Shown piece by piece: positions 13,634 to 20,778 of a stretch of DNA of 21,752 nucleotides (positions within the stretch are counted from its first letter, which is position 1; each line of letters opens with the position of its first letter). A model generated the notes under the pieces. It saw only the letters and a program-made list of their open reading frames with translations, was not told the DNA's origin and made no database searches. Origin of the DNA: Acidimicrobiia bacterium (GTDB lineage Bacteria; Actinomycetota; Acidimicrobiia; Spongiisociales; UBA5794); NCBI GenBank assembly GCA_029934555.1, contig JAOZMA010000005.1:1-21752 (forward strand), read 5' to 3'. The position numbers and the translations under genes were made by a program.

Positions 13634-16294
13634 ATGAACGCTTCGAATGCCGACCTGCGCCGTACGTCCCTCTTCGACTGGCACGAGAGCCACGGAGCCA
13701 CCCTCGTCGACTTCGCCGGATGGGAGATGCCCGTCCAGTACGAGACGGGAACCATCGCCGAGCACCTCGCGACTCGTCGGAGCGCAGGCCTCTTCGATGT
13801 GGGGCACATGGGCCGTTACCGCTTCACCGGTCCCGGAGCGTTGAATCATCTCAGCCGGGTCCTCACCAATGATCCGCGGGGGCTCAACGTAGGAGAAGCC
13901 CACTACGCCTTCCTTGGTAACGAAGACGGCGGCGCCGTCGACGACACCTATCTGTACTGCATCGGCGTCGATGACTACCTCCTCGTCGTGAACGCCGACA
14001 ACCGCGAGAAGGACTGGGACTGGCTCGCAGCGCACACGGTCGACGGATCAGAGATGGTCGACGTAAGCGACGACTTTGGGATGATCGCGCTCCAGGGACC
14101 GACCGCAACCGATGTCCTGCTGGAGGCGTTCGGCGACATCGAACTGCCGGAGAACAAGCGGAATCAGCTGTGCACCACCGATGTAGACGGTCACCCGCTC
14201 ATCATCGCTCGCACGGGATACACCGGGGAATCGTCGGCGTTCGAGTTGTTCCCGGAAGCGGATTTCACCGTTGAGCTGTGGGACCGGCTCGTCACCGCCG
14301 GAGCTGTTCCGAACGGACTCGCCGCGCGGGACTCGCTGCGACTCGAAGCCGGCCTGCCGCTCTACGGCCACGAACTCGGTGTCGACATCGACGGCAACGA
14401 GATCCCGATCTTCGCGAACTCGCTTGCGACCTGGGGGGTTCGGGGCCCGGGAGGGGAATTCATTGGAAGCACCGATCTCGACCGGCAGCGTGCCGAGTAC
14501 GAAGCGATCAAGCGAGACGAACTGGACACGCCGGCCTCCGAGCGGCGCCTCACCCATCTGGTACAACCGATCGCCGTGTTCGACGGCCGCAAGCCGTTGC
14601 GCGCCGGATACCGACTGCTCCTCGACGGAGAGCCGGTCGGCTACGTCACCTCCGGGAACAGCGTGCCATACGCTCAGTTCGAGGGACCCGGCATCGATGC
14701 CGTACCGAATGAGGAATACGGACTTCGGCCCGTCGGACTCGCTCTTGTTCGATCCGATATCCGTTATCGGTCTGACGTCCCGGTCGTGTTCGAGGTTGTC
14801 GATGCCCGTGGCCGGTCGAGCAGCGCCGAACTGGTCCAGCGCAACGTGTGGCCGACCGCTCCGTTCGTGCGCCCGTATCCCGGCTTCGAGGCGAAGGAAC
14901 CGGGCGAGGTTCTCGAGACCAACGATCTGCCTGCCCGCGCCGCCCTCCTGCGCCGTGACAGCGACGCCAACACGCGCTGGCGACGCGAAGACTGCATCAA
15001 TCTCATCCCCTCCGAGCAGTGCACGTCGTCGTTCGTCGACACGCTGTGCCGCGAGGATCCGGCAGGTCGGTACAACGAGCACAACCGTCTCAAGGCCCTT
15101 GGCCCGAATGCCGGCGATGTTCGCTACTACCAGGGAACCGGCTTCATCACGGAGAAGGAGGATGATCTGCGAGCTGCCCTTCGGGCGTTCTTCCGATGTA
15201 GCCAGACCGAACCGCGGGTGATCAGCGGACAGATGGCCAACGACGCCGTCTACGACGCCCTCAAGCAGTTCAGGAACCGATTCCACAGTCGTCGAGCGCC
15301 CCAACTCCTCGAACGCGTCCTCGTCCACGACCTGAACAAAGGCGGGCATCTGAGTGCGCAGATCGGCGGGGCACTCAAGAACTACGTCGCCATCGATCCC
15401 AGAACGGAACGACCCGCCGTCGAGCAGTTCCCGATGCGGAGCGATCTGCCGTTCGCTATCGACGTGGAGGCGACCAAGGAGCTGATCGCAGAGACGAATC
15501 CGACGTTGATCGTGTTCGGTCGCAGCGTGATCATCCACAAGGAGCCGGTTGCGCCGATCGCCGCCTTCGTTCACGACCTCTACGGCGTCGACAACCCGGA
15601 CCGCCCGCTCATCATGTACGACGGGGCGCACGTGCTCGGTCTTCTCGGCCCGTACTTCCAGGATCCGCTCGCTGAGGGTGCCGACGTGGTGACCGGCTCG
15701 ACGCACAAGAGCTACTTCGGGCCGCAGCGCGGTGTGATCCTGAGCAACATCGATCCGGGCTCACCGTTCGAAGGGTTCTGGCGTCACGTCGAGTCCAGGA
15801 CCTTCCCCGGCCACGTGAGCAATCACCATCTGGGCACGCTCCTCGGACTGCTCGGTGCAACGTACGAGATGTTGGAGTATCGGGACGAGTATCCGCCCCA
15901 GGTCATCGCGAACGCCCGTGCATTCGCCGTCGCCCTCCACGATGAAGGCCTCGCCCTCGAGGGAGACCCATCCATCGGATTCACCGAGACACATCAGGTG
16001 GTGCTGCGGGTATCCCGGGCACAGGGCATCGGCCTTGCCGACGTCCTGGAGCAGAACAACGTGATCACGAACTCCCAGGCACTCCACGACGACCCGAGCT
16101 TCACCGCCGCAAGCGGAATCCGGATGGGCACGTCGGAGATGACCCGGTACGGCATGGTCGAATCCGACTTCGAGGCGCTTGCACCATTGATCGCCGAGAT
16201 CGTTCGCGACAGCGATCGGCAGCCTGAAGGTCACCGGGCGAGCGCCGTCACCGAGTTCCGGAGCCGCTTCCGCGAGATGGGCTACGTGCTGTAG
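13634..16294 (+). CDS. Fusion of glycine cleavage T-protein (GcvT) and serine hydroxymethyltransferase-like domain
   Basis: An 886-residue bifunctional protein. Residues 1 to about 420 are GcvT, the aminomethyltransferase: D-F-A-G-W-E-M-P-V-Q-Y, F-D-V-G-H-M, the conserved G-G-A-V-D-D with the folate-site Asp pair 103-104, A-L-Q-G-P, T-G-Y-T-G-E, and A-R-D-S-L-R-L-E-A-G-L. Residues of about 430-886 are a fold-type I SHMT: S460 in I-P-S-E, Y480 and E482 (equivalent to E. coli Y55 and E57), D663 and H666 in Y-D-G-A-H, Schiff-base K692 in S-T-H-K, and carboxylate-binding R830 in S-G-I-R-M-G-T. The loop between E482 and R-Y-Y is about nine residues longer than in E. coli GlyA. GcvT produces 5,10-methylene-THF and SHMT uses it with glycine to make serine, so channelling is plausible. 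ATG 13634 fits the GcvT N-terminus. Confidence 0.9.
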   Translation: MNASNADLRRTSLFDWHESHGATLVDFAGWEMPVQYETGTIAEHLATRRSAGLFDVGHMGRYRFTGPGALNHLSRVLTNDPRGLNVGEAHYAFLGNEDGGAVDDTYLYCIGVDDYLLVVNADNREKDWDWLAAHTVDGSEMVDVSDDFGMIALQGPTATDVLLEAFGDIELPENKRNQLCTTDVDGHPLIIARTGYTGESSAFELFPEADFTVELWDRLVTAGAVPNGLAARDSLRLEAGLPLYGHELGVDIDGNEIPIFANSLATWGVRGPGGEFIGSTDLDRQRAEYEAIKRDELDTPASERRLTHLVQPIAVFDGRKPLRAGYRLLLDGEPVGYVTSGNSVPYAQFEGPGIDAVPNEEYGLRPVGLALVRSDIRYRSDVPVVFEVVDARGRSSSAELVQRNVWPTAPFVRPYPGFEAKEPGEVLETNDLPARAALLRRDSDANTRWRREDCINLIPSEQCTSSFVDTLCREDPAGRYNEHNRLKALGPNAGDVRYYQGTGFITEKEDDLRAALRAFFRCSQTEPRVISGQMANDAVYDALKQFRNRFHSRRAPQLLERVLVHDLNKGGHLSAQIGGALKNYVAIDPRTERPAVEQFPMRSDLPFAIDVEATKELIAETNPTLIVFGRSVIIHKEPVAPIAAFVHDLYGVDNPDRPLIMYDGAHVLGLLGPYFQDPLAEGADVVTGSTHKSYFGPQRGVILSNIDPGSPFEGFWRHVESRTFPGHVSNHHLGTLLGLLGATYEMLEYRDEYPPQVIANARAFAVALHDEGLALEGDPSIGFTETHQVVLRVSRAQGIGLADVLEQNNVITNSQALHDDPSFTAASGIRMGTSEMTRYGMVESDFEALAPLIAEIVRDSDRQPEGHRASAVTEFRSRFREMGYVL

Positions 16295-16735
16295 AGCGAG
16301 ATCGCCCGCCAGTTCGCGACGAGCCCTCCCTCAACGATCGGGTTTCCGAACTCCCCGCCACGCGAGAATCGGGCCCCGCAGAGACCACGGGGTCGAGACC
16401 GCACACGATGTCGAATGCTCGTGTTTCACCGCTCTCCAGAGTGACGGCGTTGGTCGCGTTGCCGTTGCTCGCCTTCGGCGTCGCATCGAGTGACAGCGTA
16501 TGGGTCGTGATCTGCCCGGATTGCGACGAATCCGTCGCTCCAGCGGGTTCCATGACACATCTCGATCTTCGGAAGACTCGCAGACGCCTACGACACCGAG
16601 AATCCGACTCAGCCCGCAACGGGCGAGTGGACGTGGTGACGATGCCACAGTCTGCCAGCGACACCCCGCACTCTGCTCACAGCTCGCCGGCTCCTACCGC
16701 TCTATGATGGGGCGCTGGCGAGAAGGAGGACGAGT
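16295..16735. other. 441-base intergenic region without a secure gene
   Basis: No ORF here is convincing. On the minus strand, 16248-16664 is open (138 codons). Its middle part, with phrases such as T-L-E-S-G-E-T-R-A-F-D-I, reads like protein, but the start is Arg/Ser-rich and the end overlaps the GcvT-SHMT gene antisense. On the plus strand, an ORF from 16408 has a hydrophobic start and a C-P-D-C motif followed by Arg-rich sequence. These may be remnants of a decayed gene. The right end holds the trk promoter region: TACCGC (16695-16700) is a weak -10 candidate, and a 14-codon mini-ORF runs from ATG 16704 to TGA 16748. No strong terminator was seen for the GcvT fusion. Confidence 0.4.
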
Positions 16736-16738
16736 ACG
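16723..16738 (+). promoter_or_regulatory. Strong Shine-Dalgarno positioned for an ACG start
   Basis: AAGGAGG (16723-16729) is the best ribosome binding site in the window. It is 6 bases from an in-frame ACG (16736-16738) but 15 bases from the first conventional start, GTG 16745. The spacing supports initiation at ACG. Confidence 0.55.
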
Positions 16739-17395
16739 AGAGTCGTGATCGCTGGTTGCGGCAGAGTCGGCAGCGACTTGGCGCTGCATATGGCCGAGGA
16801 AGGCCACGATGTCTCGATTATCGACAATCGTCCGGGCAAGCTCGAGGCCCTCGGTACGACCTTCAACGGGACGACGCATTTCGGTCGGGCTATCGACATC
16901 CGACTCCTCAAGGAGGCGGGAATCGAGTTTGCCGACGCCTTCGCAGCCGTCACCAATTCCGACAACATGAACGTGATGTCGGTGCAACTCGCGAAGCAGG
17001 TGTTCGGCGTTCCTCGGACGCTTGCCCGTCTTGACGACCCCGGACGCGCCGACTCGTACCGAACACTCGACATCTCATACGTGGCGGGAGCCCATCTGAC
17101 AGCGAATGTGATCTTCGAGCAACTCGTCAATGAAGAGTTCGCGTACCACGTCACGTTCTCCGGGGGTGACGTGGAGGTCGTTGAGATGAACCTCGGGGCG
17201 AAGGCCGAGGGTCTCACCGTTGAAGACCTGGAGGTTGAGGATCAGCTTCGAGTCGCCGCGGTGCGCCGTGGCGGCCGAACGTATGTCCCGGACCCGTCGT
17301 TCGAACTGTATGAGAACGATCTCGTGGTCGCCGCCGCACGGCTCGGTGTGCACAATCGTGTTCGCAGGTACCTCAAGATGCCGGAATCACCATGA
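16736..17395 (+). CDS. trkA: TrkA-type potassium uptake regulator, first RCK subunit (CeoB-like)
   Basis: A 219-residue cytoplasmic RCK protein when read from ACG 16736. It has a Rossmann NAD-binding N-domain starting R-V-V-I-A-G-C-G-R-V-G and an acidic residue (Asp30) closing the second strand, as expected for NAD(H). A TrkA_C-like domain covers about 140-210 (A-E-G-L-T-V-E-D-L-E-V-E-D-Q-L). Relatives such as M. tuberculosis CeoB begin M-R-V-V-V-M-G-C-G-R-V-G, so the codon at the expected Met is ACG. Using GTG 16745 instead would delete the first residues of strand one and leave a 15-base spacing. The protein gates the TrkH pore in response to nucleotides. The stop overlaps the second trkA gene (ATGA). 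Confidence 0.88.
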   Translation, partial: TRVVIAGCGRVGSDLALHMAEEGHDVSIIDNRPGKLEALGTTFNGTTHFGRAIDIRLLKEAGIEFADAFAAVTNSDNMNVMSVQLAKQVFGVPRTLARLDDPGRADSYRTLDISYVAGAHLTANVIFEQLVNEEFAYHVTFSGGDVEVVEMNLGAKAEGLTVEDLEVEDQLRVAAVRRGGRTYVPDPSFELYENDLVVAAARLGVHNRVRRYLKMPESP

Positions 17396-18051
17396 AGGTA
17401 GTGCTCGTAGGCGGTGGCAAAGTTGGATCGTTCCTGGCCATGGAGCTCGTGTCCGCCGGCCACTTCGTAGCCGTCGTCGAAGCGAATGAGGATCGAGCCC
17501 AGGCAGTTGCCGACGATGTCAACGCTGTCGTCATTCACGGCGATGGCACCAACGTCGGAGCGCTCGAGGCAGCCTCCGTACGCGACGCTGACTGGCTTCT
17601 GGCAGTCACGGGCCTCGATGAAGTCAATCTCGTGGCGTGTGAGCTCGGACAGACTCTGGGAGCAGATCGTGTCCTGGCCCGTCTCAACACTCCATGGAAT
17701 CGGCCGACCTTCGACGCACTCAAGATCCCCGTCGTCGGCATCACCGACCTCATGGTGCAGGTGATCTCCCAGGAGGTAGCGGTCTCGGATCTCCATCGGA
17801 TCGCCGTCATCGGGCGGGGAGAGCTATCGCTGTGCGAGCTTGACATTCCCCGGAGCTTCACCCCGATCGAACTCCAGAACCTCACGCTCCCTGAGCCATC
17901 GGTCGTAGTAGCGGTCTTGAGGGAAGACCACGCCATCGTGCCCCAGGCAACGACACAACTCCGCCCCGGCGACAGGATCACCGCAGTGACCACGATCGCT
18001 CAAGAGTCCGAACTGCATCAGGTCTTCGCTCCGAGCGATGAGCAGTCGTGA
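17392..18051 (+). CDS. trkA: TrkA-type potassium uptake regulator, second RCK subunit (CeoC-like)
   Basis: A 219-residue RCK protein, paralogous to the preceding gene. The Rossmann motif is G-G-G-K-V-G (7-12), with Glu30 ending strand two as the ribose-binding acid. It continues with D-A-D-W-L-L-A-V-T-G-x-D-E-V-N, L-A-R-L-N-T-P-W-N, and a C-terminal TrkA_C domain (about 140-210) containing L-R-P-G-D-R-I-T-A-V. Two RCK genes in tandem, as with ceoB/ceoC in mycobacteria, probably form a hetero-oligomeric ring on TrkH. It starts at ATG 17392 and its TGA overlaps the GTG of the small membrane protein gene (GTGA), so all should be co-translated. Confidence 0.92.
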   Translation: MKVVLVGGGKVGSFLAMELVSAGHFVAVVEANEDRAQAVADDVNAVVIHGDGTNVGALEAASVRDADWLLAVTGLDEVNLVACELGQTLGADRVLARLNTPWNRPTFDALKIPVVGITDLMVQVISQEVAVSDLHRIAVIGRGELSLCELDIPRSFTPIELQNLTLPEPSVVVAVLREDHAIVPQATTQLRPGDRITAVTTIAQESELHQVFAPSDEQS

Positions 18052-18191
18052 GGCGACGCGACGATCGCCGCTGGGGGATGCCGGCCGACCTCGCCGGCGC
18101 AGCGCTCGCCTTCCTCTTCGAACTCATCATCGTCGTCGGTCTTGCCGCTGCCGCCTTCCTCGTCGCCGCGATCGTCACCGCAGTGATCTGA
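18048..18191 (+). CDS. Small membrane protein (47 residues) in the trk operon
   Basis: GTG 18048 overlaps the second trkA stop (GTGA), and the TGA at 18189-18191 is followed by one base and the trkH GTG. The spacing is exactly that of a real operon member. The product starts with a basic stretch (RRRDDRRWGM) and then has a hydrophobic segment, about residues 18-47, rich in Ala, Val, Ile and Leu with one buried Glu25. By the positive-inside rule the N-terminus would be cytoplasmic. Length and position recall the small accessory subunit KdpF of the Kdp potassium pump, but there is no sequence similarity I can claim. A role in TrkH assembly or gating is inference. I do not recognise the family. 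Confidence 0.7.
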   Translation: MRRRDDRRWGMPADLAGAALAFLFELIIVVGLAAAAFLVAAIVTAVI

Positions 18192-18192
18192 C

Positions 18193-19689
18193 GTGTTGAT
18201 CAAGCCAGATCGCGAGGACCTGCGGATCGTTGCATACGCGCTCGGACGGATCTTCACCGTCGTCGCCGTGGCGAGCCTTGTACCACTTTCCTGGGCCGTC
18301 CTGGGCCGCGAGTGGCACCCGTTCGCATCGTTCCTGCTGATGATCGGGGCCTTCGCCTTCCTCGGGCAACTCGGACTGCGGTATCGACCGTCGGACGAAC
18401 GTCTCGACTGGAGCCACGGCATGGTGGTCGTTGCGTTGACCTGGCTGGCCGTGCCGATGATCGGATCGATTCCCTTCATCTTCTCCGGCCACTACGGAAG
18501 CCCGATCGATGCGATATTCGATGCGATGTCCGGCCTGACGACGACAGGGCTCGCCCTCGTCCAGGACCTCGATCACATGGCACCCTCGTTGAACTTCTGG
18601 CGCCATCTGCTCCACTTCCTCGGTGGACAAGGAATCGTCATCGCAGCACTGGTGCTCTTCGCAGGGGGAGGCGGTCTCACCCTGTACTACGGAGAAGCAC
18701 GAGACGAACGAATCCTGCCGTCCGTCCGTTCCACGGCACGTTTCATCTGGGCAGTAGCGCTCGTTCATCTCGTTGTGGGCGTCCTCGTGCTCGGGGTGAT
18801 CGCCCACCAGGTACTCGGGTTCGAATGGAAACGCTCCTTCTTCCACGCACTGATGATCTTCTTCGCCGCCTTCGATACCGGCGGATTCGCTCCACAGTCG
18901 ACAAGTCTCGGCTACTACCACTCCGCCATATTCGAGTTCGCTACGACTGTCTTGATGGTTGCAGGCGCGATGTCGTTCGGTCTGCACTACGCACTGTGGA
19001 GGGGTCCCCGCCGAGCGCTGTTCAAGAATCTCGAGACCCGCACCATCCTGACGACGTTCACGTTCACGATGGTGCTCACAATGGTTGGACTCGGAGCCGC
19101 CGGGATCTACACATCCGTGCAGGGTCTTACGCGCCAAGGATTCTTCCAGATCATCTCGGCGCATAGCGGCACCGGATTCTCAACGGTCCCGTCGAGTGAA
19201 CTCGCGATGTGGGGTGGCCTCGCGTTCGCAGGCATGACGATTGCGATGGCACTCGGAGGAATGGCTTCGTCAACCGCCGGCGGCATCAAAGCCCTGCGCA
19301 TCGGGCTGACGGTGAAGGCCGTTGCAAACCAGACCAAGCAGTTGCTGCTTCCCGAGGGCGCCGTCGTCAGCACCCAGTACTTCCAGTCGGGACGGAAGCG
19401 GCTCACGCCACAACTCGCACAGTCTGCGATGACGGTGGCGCTCCTGTACGTGGCTCTCTTTCTCCTCGGTGCCGGCGTTGCCCTCGGCTACGGGTACGGA
19501 CTCCAAGAGGCGCTGTTCGAGTCGGTAAGCGCCGGGGCATCCGTCGGGTTGTCCGTCGGTGTTACCGAACCCTCGATGCCCATGCTGCTCAAGCTCACCT
19601 ACATGTTCCAGATGTGGGCGGGACGGCTCGAGTTCGTGGCAGTGTTCGCGCTCCTCGGCTTTATCTATGCCTGGGTGAGGGGGAAGTGA
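18193..19689 (+). CDS. trkH: Trk-family potassium uptake channel/transporter subunit TrkH
   Basis: A 498-residue membrane protein with the four-fold pore repeat of the Trk/Ktr/HKT family. The four filter segments are visible: T-T-T-G (116-119), D-T-G-G-F (228-232), S-G-T-G-F (325-329) and A-S-V-G-L (449-453). The gating-loop region G-G-M-A-S-S-T-A-G-G-I-K (355-366) matches the TrkH pattern G-x-x-x-S-T-x-G-G-I-K, which lies below the third filter. It moves K+ inward with the RCK subunits encoded just upstream. The start is GTG 18193, one base after the small-protein stop; TTG 18196 is an alternative. One base also separates its stop from the next gene, so translation is probably coupled. Confidence 0.95.
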   Translation: MLIKPDREDLRIVAYALGRIFTVVAVASLVPLSWAVLGREWHPFASFLLMIGAFAFLGQLGLRYRPSDERLDWSHGMVVVALTWLAVPMIGSIPFIFSGHYGSPIDAIFDAMSGLTTTGLALVQDLDHMAPSLNFWRHLLHFLGGQGIVIAALVLFAGGGGLTLYYGEARDERILPSVRSTARFIWAVALVHLVVGVLVLGVIAHQVLGFEWKRSFFHALMIFFAAFDTGGFAPQSTSLGYYHSAIFEFATTVLMVAGAMSFGLHYALWRGPRRALFKNLETRTILTTFTFTMVLTMVGLGAAGIYTSVQGLTRQGFFQIISAHSGTGFSTVPSSELAMWGGLAFAGMTIAMALGGMASSTAGGIKALRIGLTVKAVANQTKQLLLPEGAVVSTQYFQSGRKRLTPQLAQSAMTVALLYVALFLLGAGVALGYGYGLQEALFESVSAGASVGLSVGVTEPSMPMLLKLTYMFQMWAGRLEFVAVFALLGFIYAWVRGK

Positions 19690-19690
19690 C

Positions 19691-20278
19691 GTGAACCGTA
19701 GATCTCCCCTCCCGAACCGTCATGGCGTGATCCGTATCGCGATGGTGCTTCTCGTCATGACGTCGCTGCTCGGCCTCGCGGGACCTGCATTCGGCCAGGG
19801 CAGCGCGCTGGTCCCCGTCTCCGAATTGCTGGAGGACGGTGCTCGTTTCGATCACATCACGATCACCGTTGAAGGAGAGCTTGTCGGCGACTACGGGTTC
19901 CGGGACGACGGTTTCATGTGGACGCAGATCAACGACGACTCGTACGCTCGTGATGCTCTGGTCGACGGTGGCCCTCGTACCGGTGCCAATACCGGGATCG
20001 GTGTCCGGATGCCATCGGAGTTGGGAGTGGATCTCCCTCCGGTCGGCGGGTACCGCCTGGAAGGTCCGCTGGTGCAGCTCACCGGTGTCTGGCGATATCA
20101 CGACCCGGATCGAGGCGGCGAGTCGTATCTCGATGTTGACGGGATGCTCGTCGTCGAAAGCGGGCGTCGTCTCGAGGAGGGGCCCGACTGGGTGGTGTTC
20201 GCTCTCGGCGTGCTCCTGCTTGTGACATCCCTCGTCATGTGGAGACGCAATCGTCATCTCTCATTGGACTGGCGATGA
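19691..20278 (+). CDS. Exported, C-terminally anchored protein with a possible OB-like domain
   Basis: A 195-residue protein starting at GTG, one base after the trkH stop. A signal-like segment (about 13-35, ending A-F-G-Q-G) is followed by an extracytoplasmic domain (about 38-160). One C-terminal membrane helix (about 165-183) ends in a basic tail (W-R-R-N-R-H), so most of the chain should lie outside. The domain alternates strand-like stretches (I-T-V-E-G-E-L-V-G-D, Y-R-L-E-G-P-L-V-Q-L-T-G-V-W, Y-L-D-V-D-G-M-L-V-V), which resembles a small OB-fold beta barrel. I cannot name the family. Tight linkage to trkH suggests a role with the transporter or in sensing outside conditions, but this is inference from context only. 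Confidence 0.75.
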   Translation: MNRRSPLPNRHGVIRIAMVLLVMTSLLGLAGPAFGQGSALVPVSELLEDGARFDHITITVEGELVGDYGFRDDGFMWTQINDDSYARDALVDGGPRTGANTGIGVRMPSELGVDLPPVGGYRLEGPLVQLTGVWRYHDPDRGGESYLDVDGMLVVESGRRLEEGPDWVVFALGVLLLVTSLVMWRRNRHLSLDWR

Positions 20279-20317
20279 GATCGGGGTGTCGACCGGATCG
20301 TGATGTCCACATCGCAC

Positions 20318-20332
20318 TGATCGATGCGATCA
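20318..20332. repeat. Inverted repeat upstream of the lipoprotein gene
   Basis: Arms TGATCG and CGATCA surround ATG. The repeat ends 20 bases before the -10 box TATCCT, at about -47 to -33 relative to the predicted transcript start. It could be an activator or repressor site. GATC-rich repeats are frequent in this DNA, so it could be chance. Confidence 0.3.
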
Positions 20333-20352
20333 TCGGTGACATCCGCCGGGTC

Positions 20353-20364
20353 TATCCTTAGGCG
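20353..20364 (+). promoter_or_regulatory. -10 box of the lipoprotein gene, leaderless start
   Basis: TATCCT (20353-20358) is followed by exactly 6 bases and ATG 20365, with no Shine-Dalgarno. The arrangement is the same as at tetR, so a leaderless mRNA is likely. Confidence 0.5.
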
Positions 20365-20772
20365 ATGGTCAAGAATCTCGGTCTACCCACGATCGCCATC
20401 ACCGGAGTGATGTTGCTTCTCCTCACGGCTTGCAGCGGGGAGAGCCGCCCGTCGATCGAGGAGTGGCAGCCCGTTTGGGAGAGCACCGTAAGCAGCTTCC
20501 CTTCACCCGAGGAACTCGGCGAACCGCCCGATCACGCCGTGTGCAGCCACGCCTTGGGTGTTCTGCGCACGGATTCGGCTGATCTGATTCCCACACCGGA
20601 TCTGGCGATCGACGATGTTGTTGCAGACTGGTTGAAGATCGCCGAGAACACGGTGTACGAGTGTCCCCCGTCGAACCAGACGATCCCGAATCTGGACTAC
20701 GCCTATGCCGAATTGGCACGGTTGGAGGCCGAGGTCACCGTCGTACTGGCCATCGACACCGGAGACAGTTGA
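20365..20772 (+). CDS. Putative lipoprotein of unknown function
   Basis: A 135-residue protein with a classic lipoprotein signal: a basic start (M-V-K-N), a hydrophobic core, and a lipobox L-T-A-C with Cys23 as the lipidation site. The mature part is about 110 residues, acidic and Trp/Pro-containing, with two further Cys (in A-V-C-S-H and Y-E-C-P-P) that could form a disulfide outside the membrane. I do not recognise a domain. It should be anchored on the outer face of the cytoplasmic membrane. It lies 6 bases upstream of the DUF3097 gene, so the two are likely co-transcribed from the leaderless promoter. Confidence 0.75.
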   Translation: MVKNLGLPTIAITGVMLLLLTACSGESRPSIEEWQPVWESTVSSFPSPEELGEPPDHAVCSHALGVLRTDSADLIPTPDLAIDDVVADWLKIAENTVYECPPSNQTIPNLDYAYAELARLEAEVTVVLAIDTGDS

Positions 20773-20778
20773 TCGGCC

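Noticed and set aside
14048..15706. Minus-strand ORF of 552 codons opposite the GcvT-SHMT fusion
   Set aside because: It is the antisense shadow of a strongly supported gene; no motif is present.
18175..19164. Minus-strand ORF of 329 codons opposite trkH
   Set aside because: Highly acidic, Glu/His-rich shadow of membrane-protein codons; trkH on the other strand has all four filter motifs.
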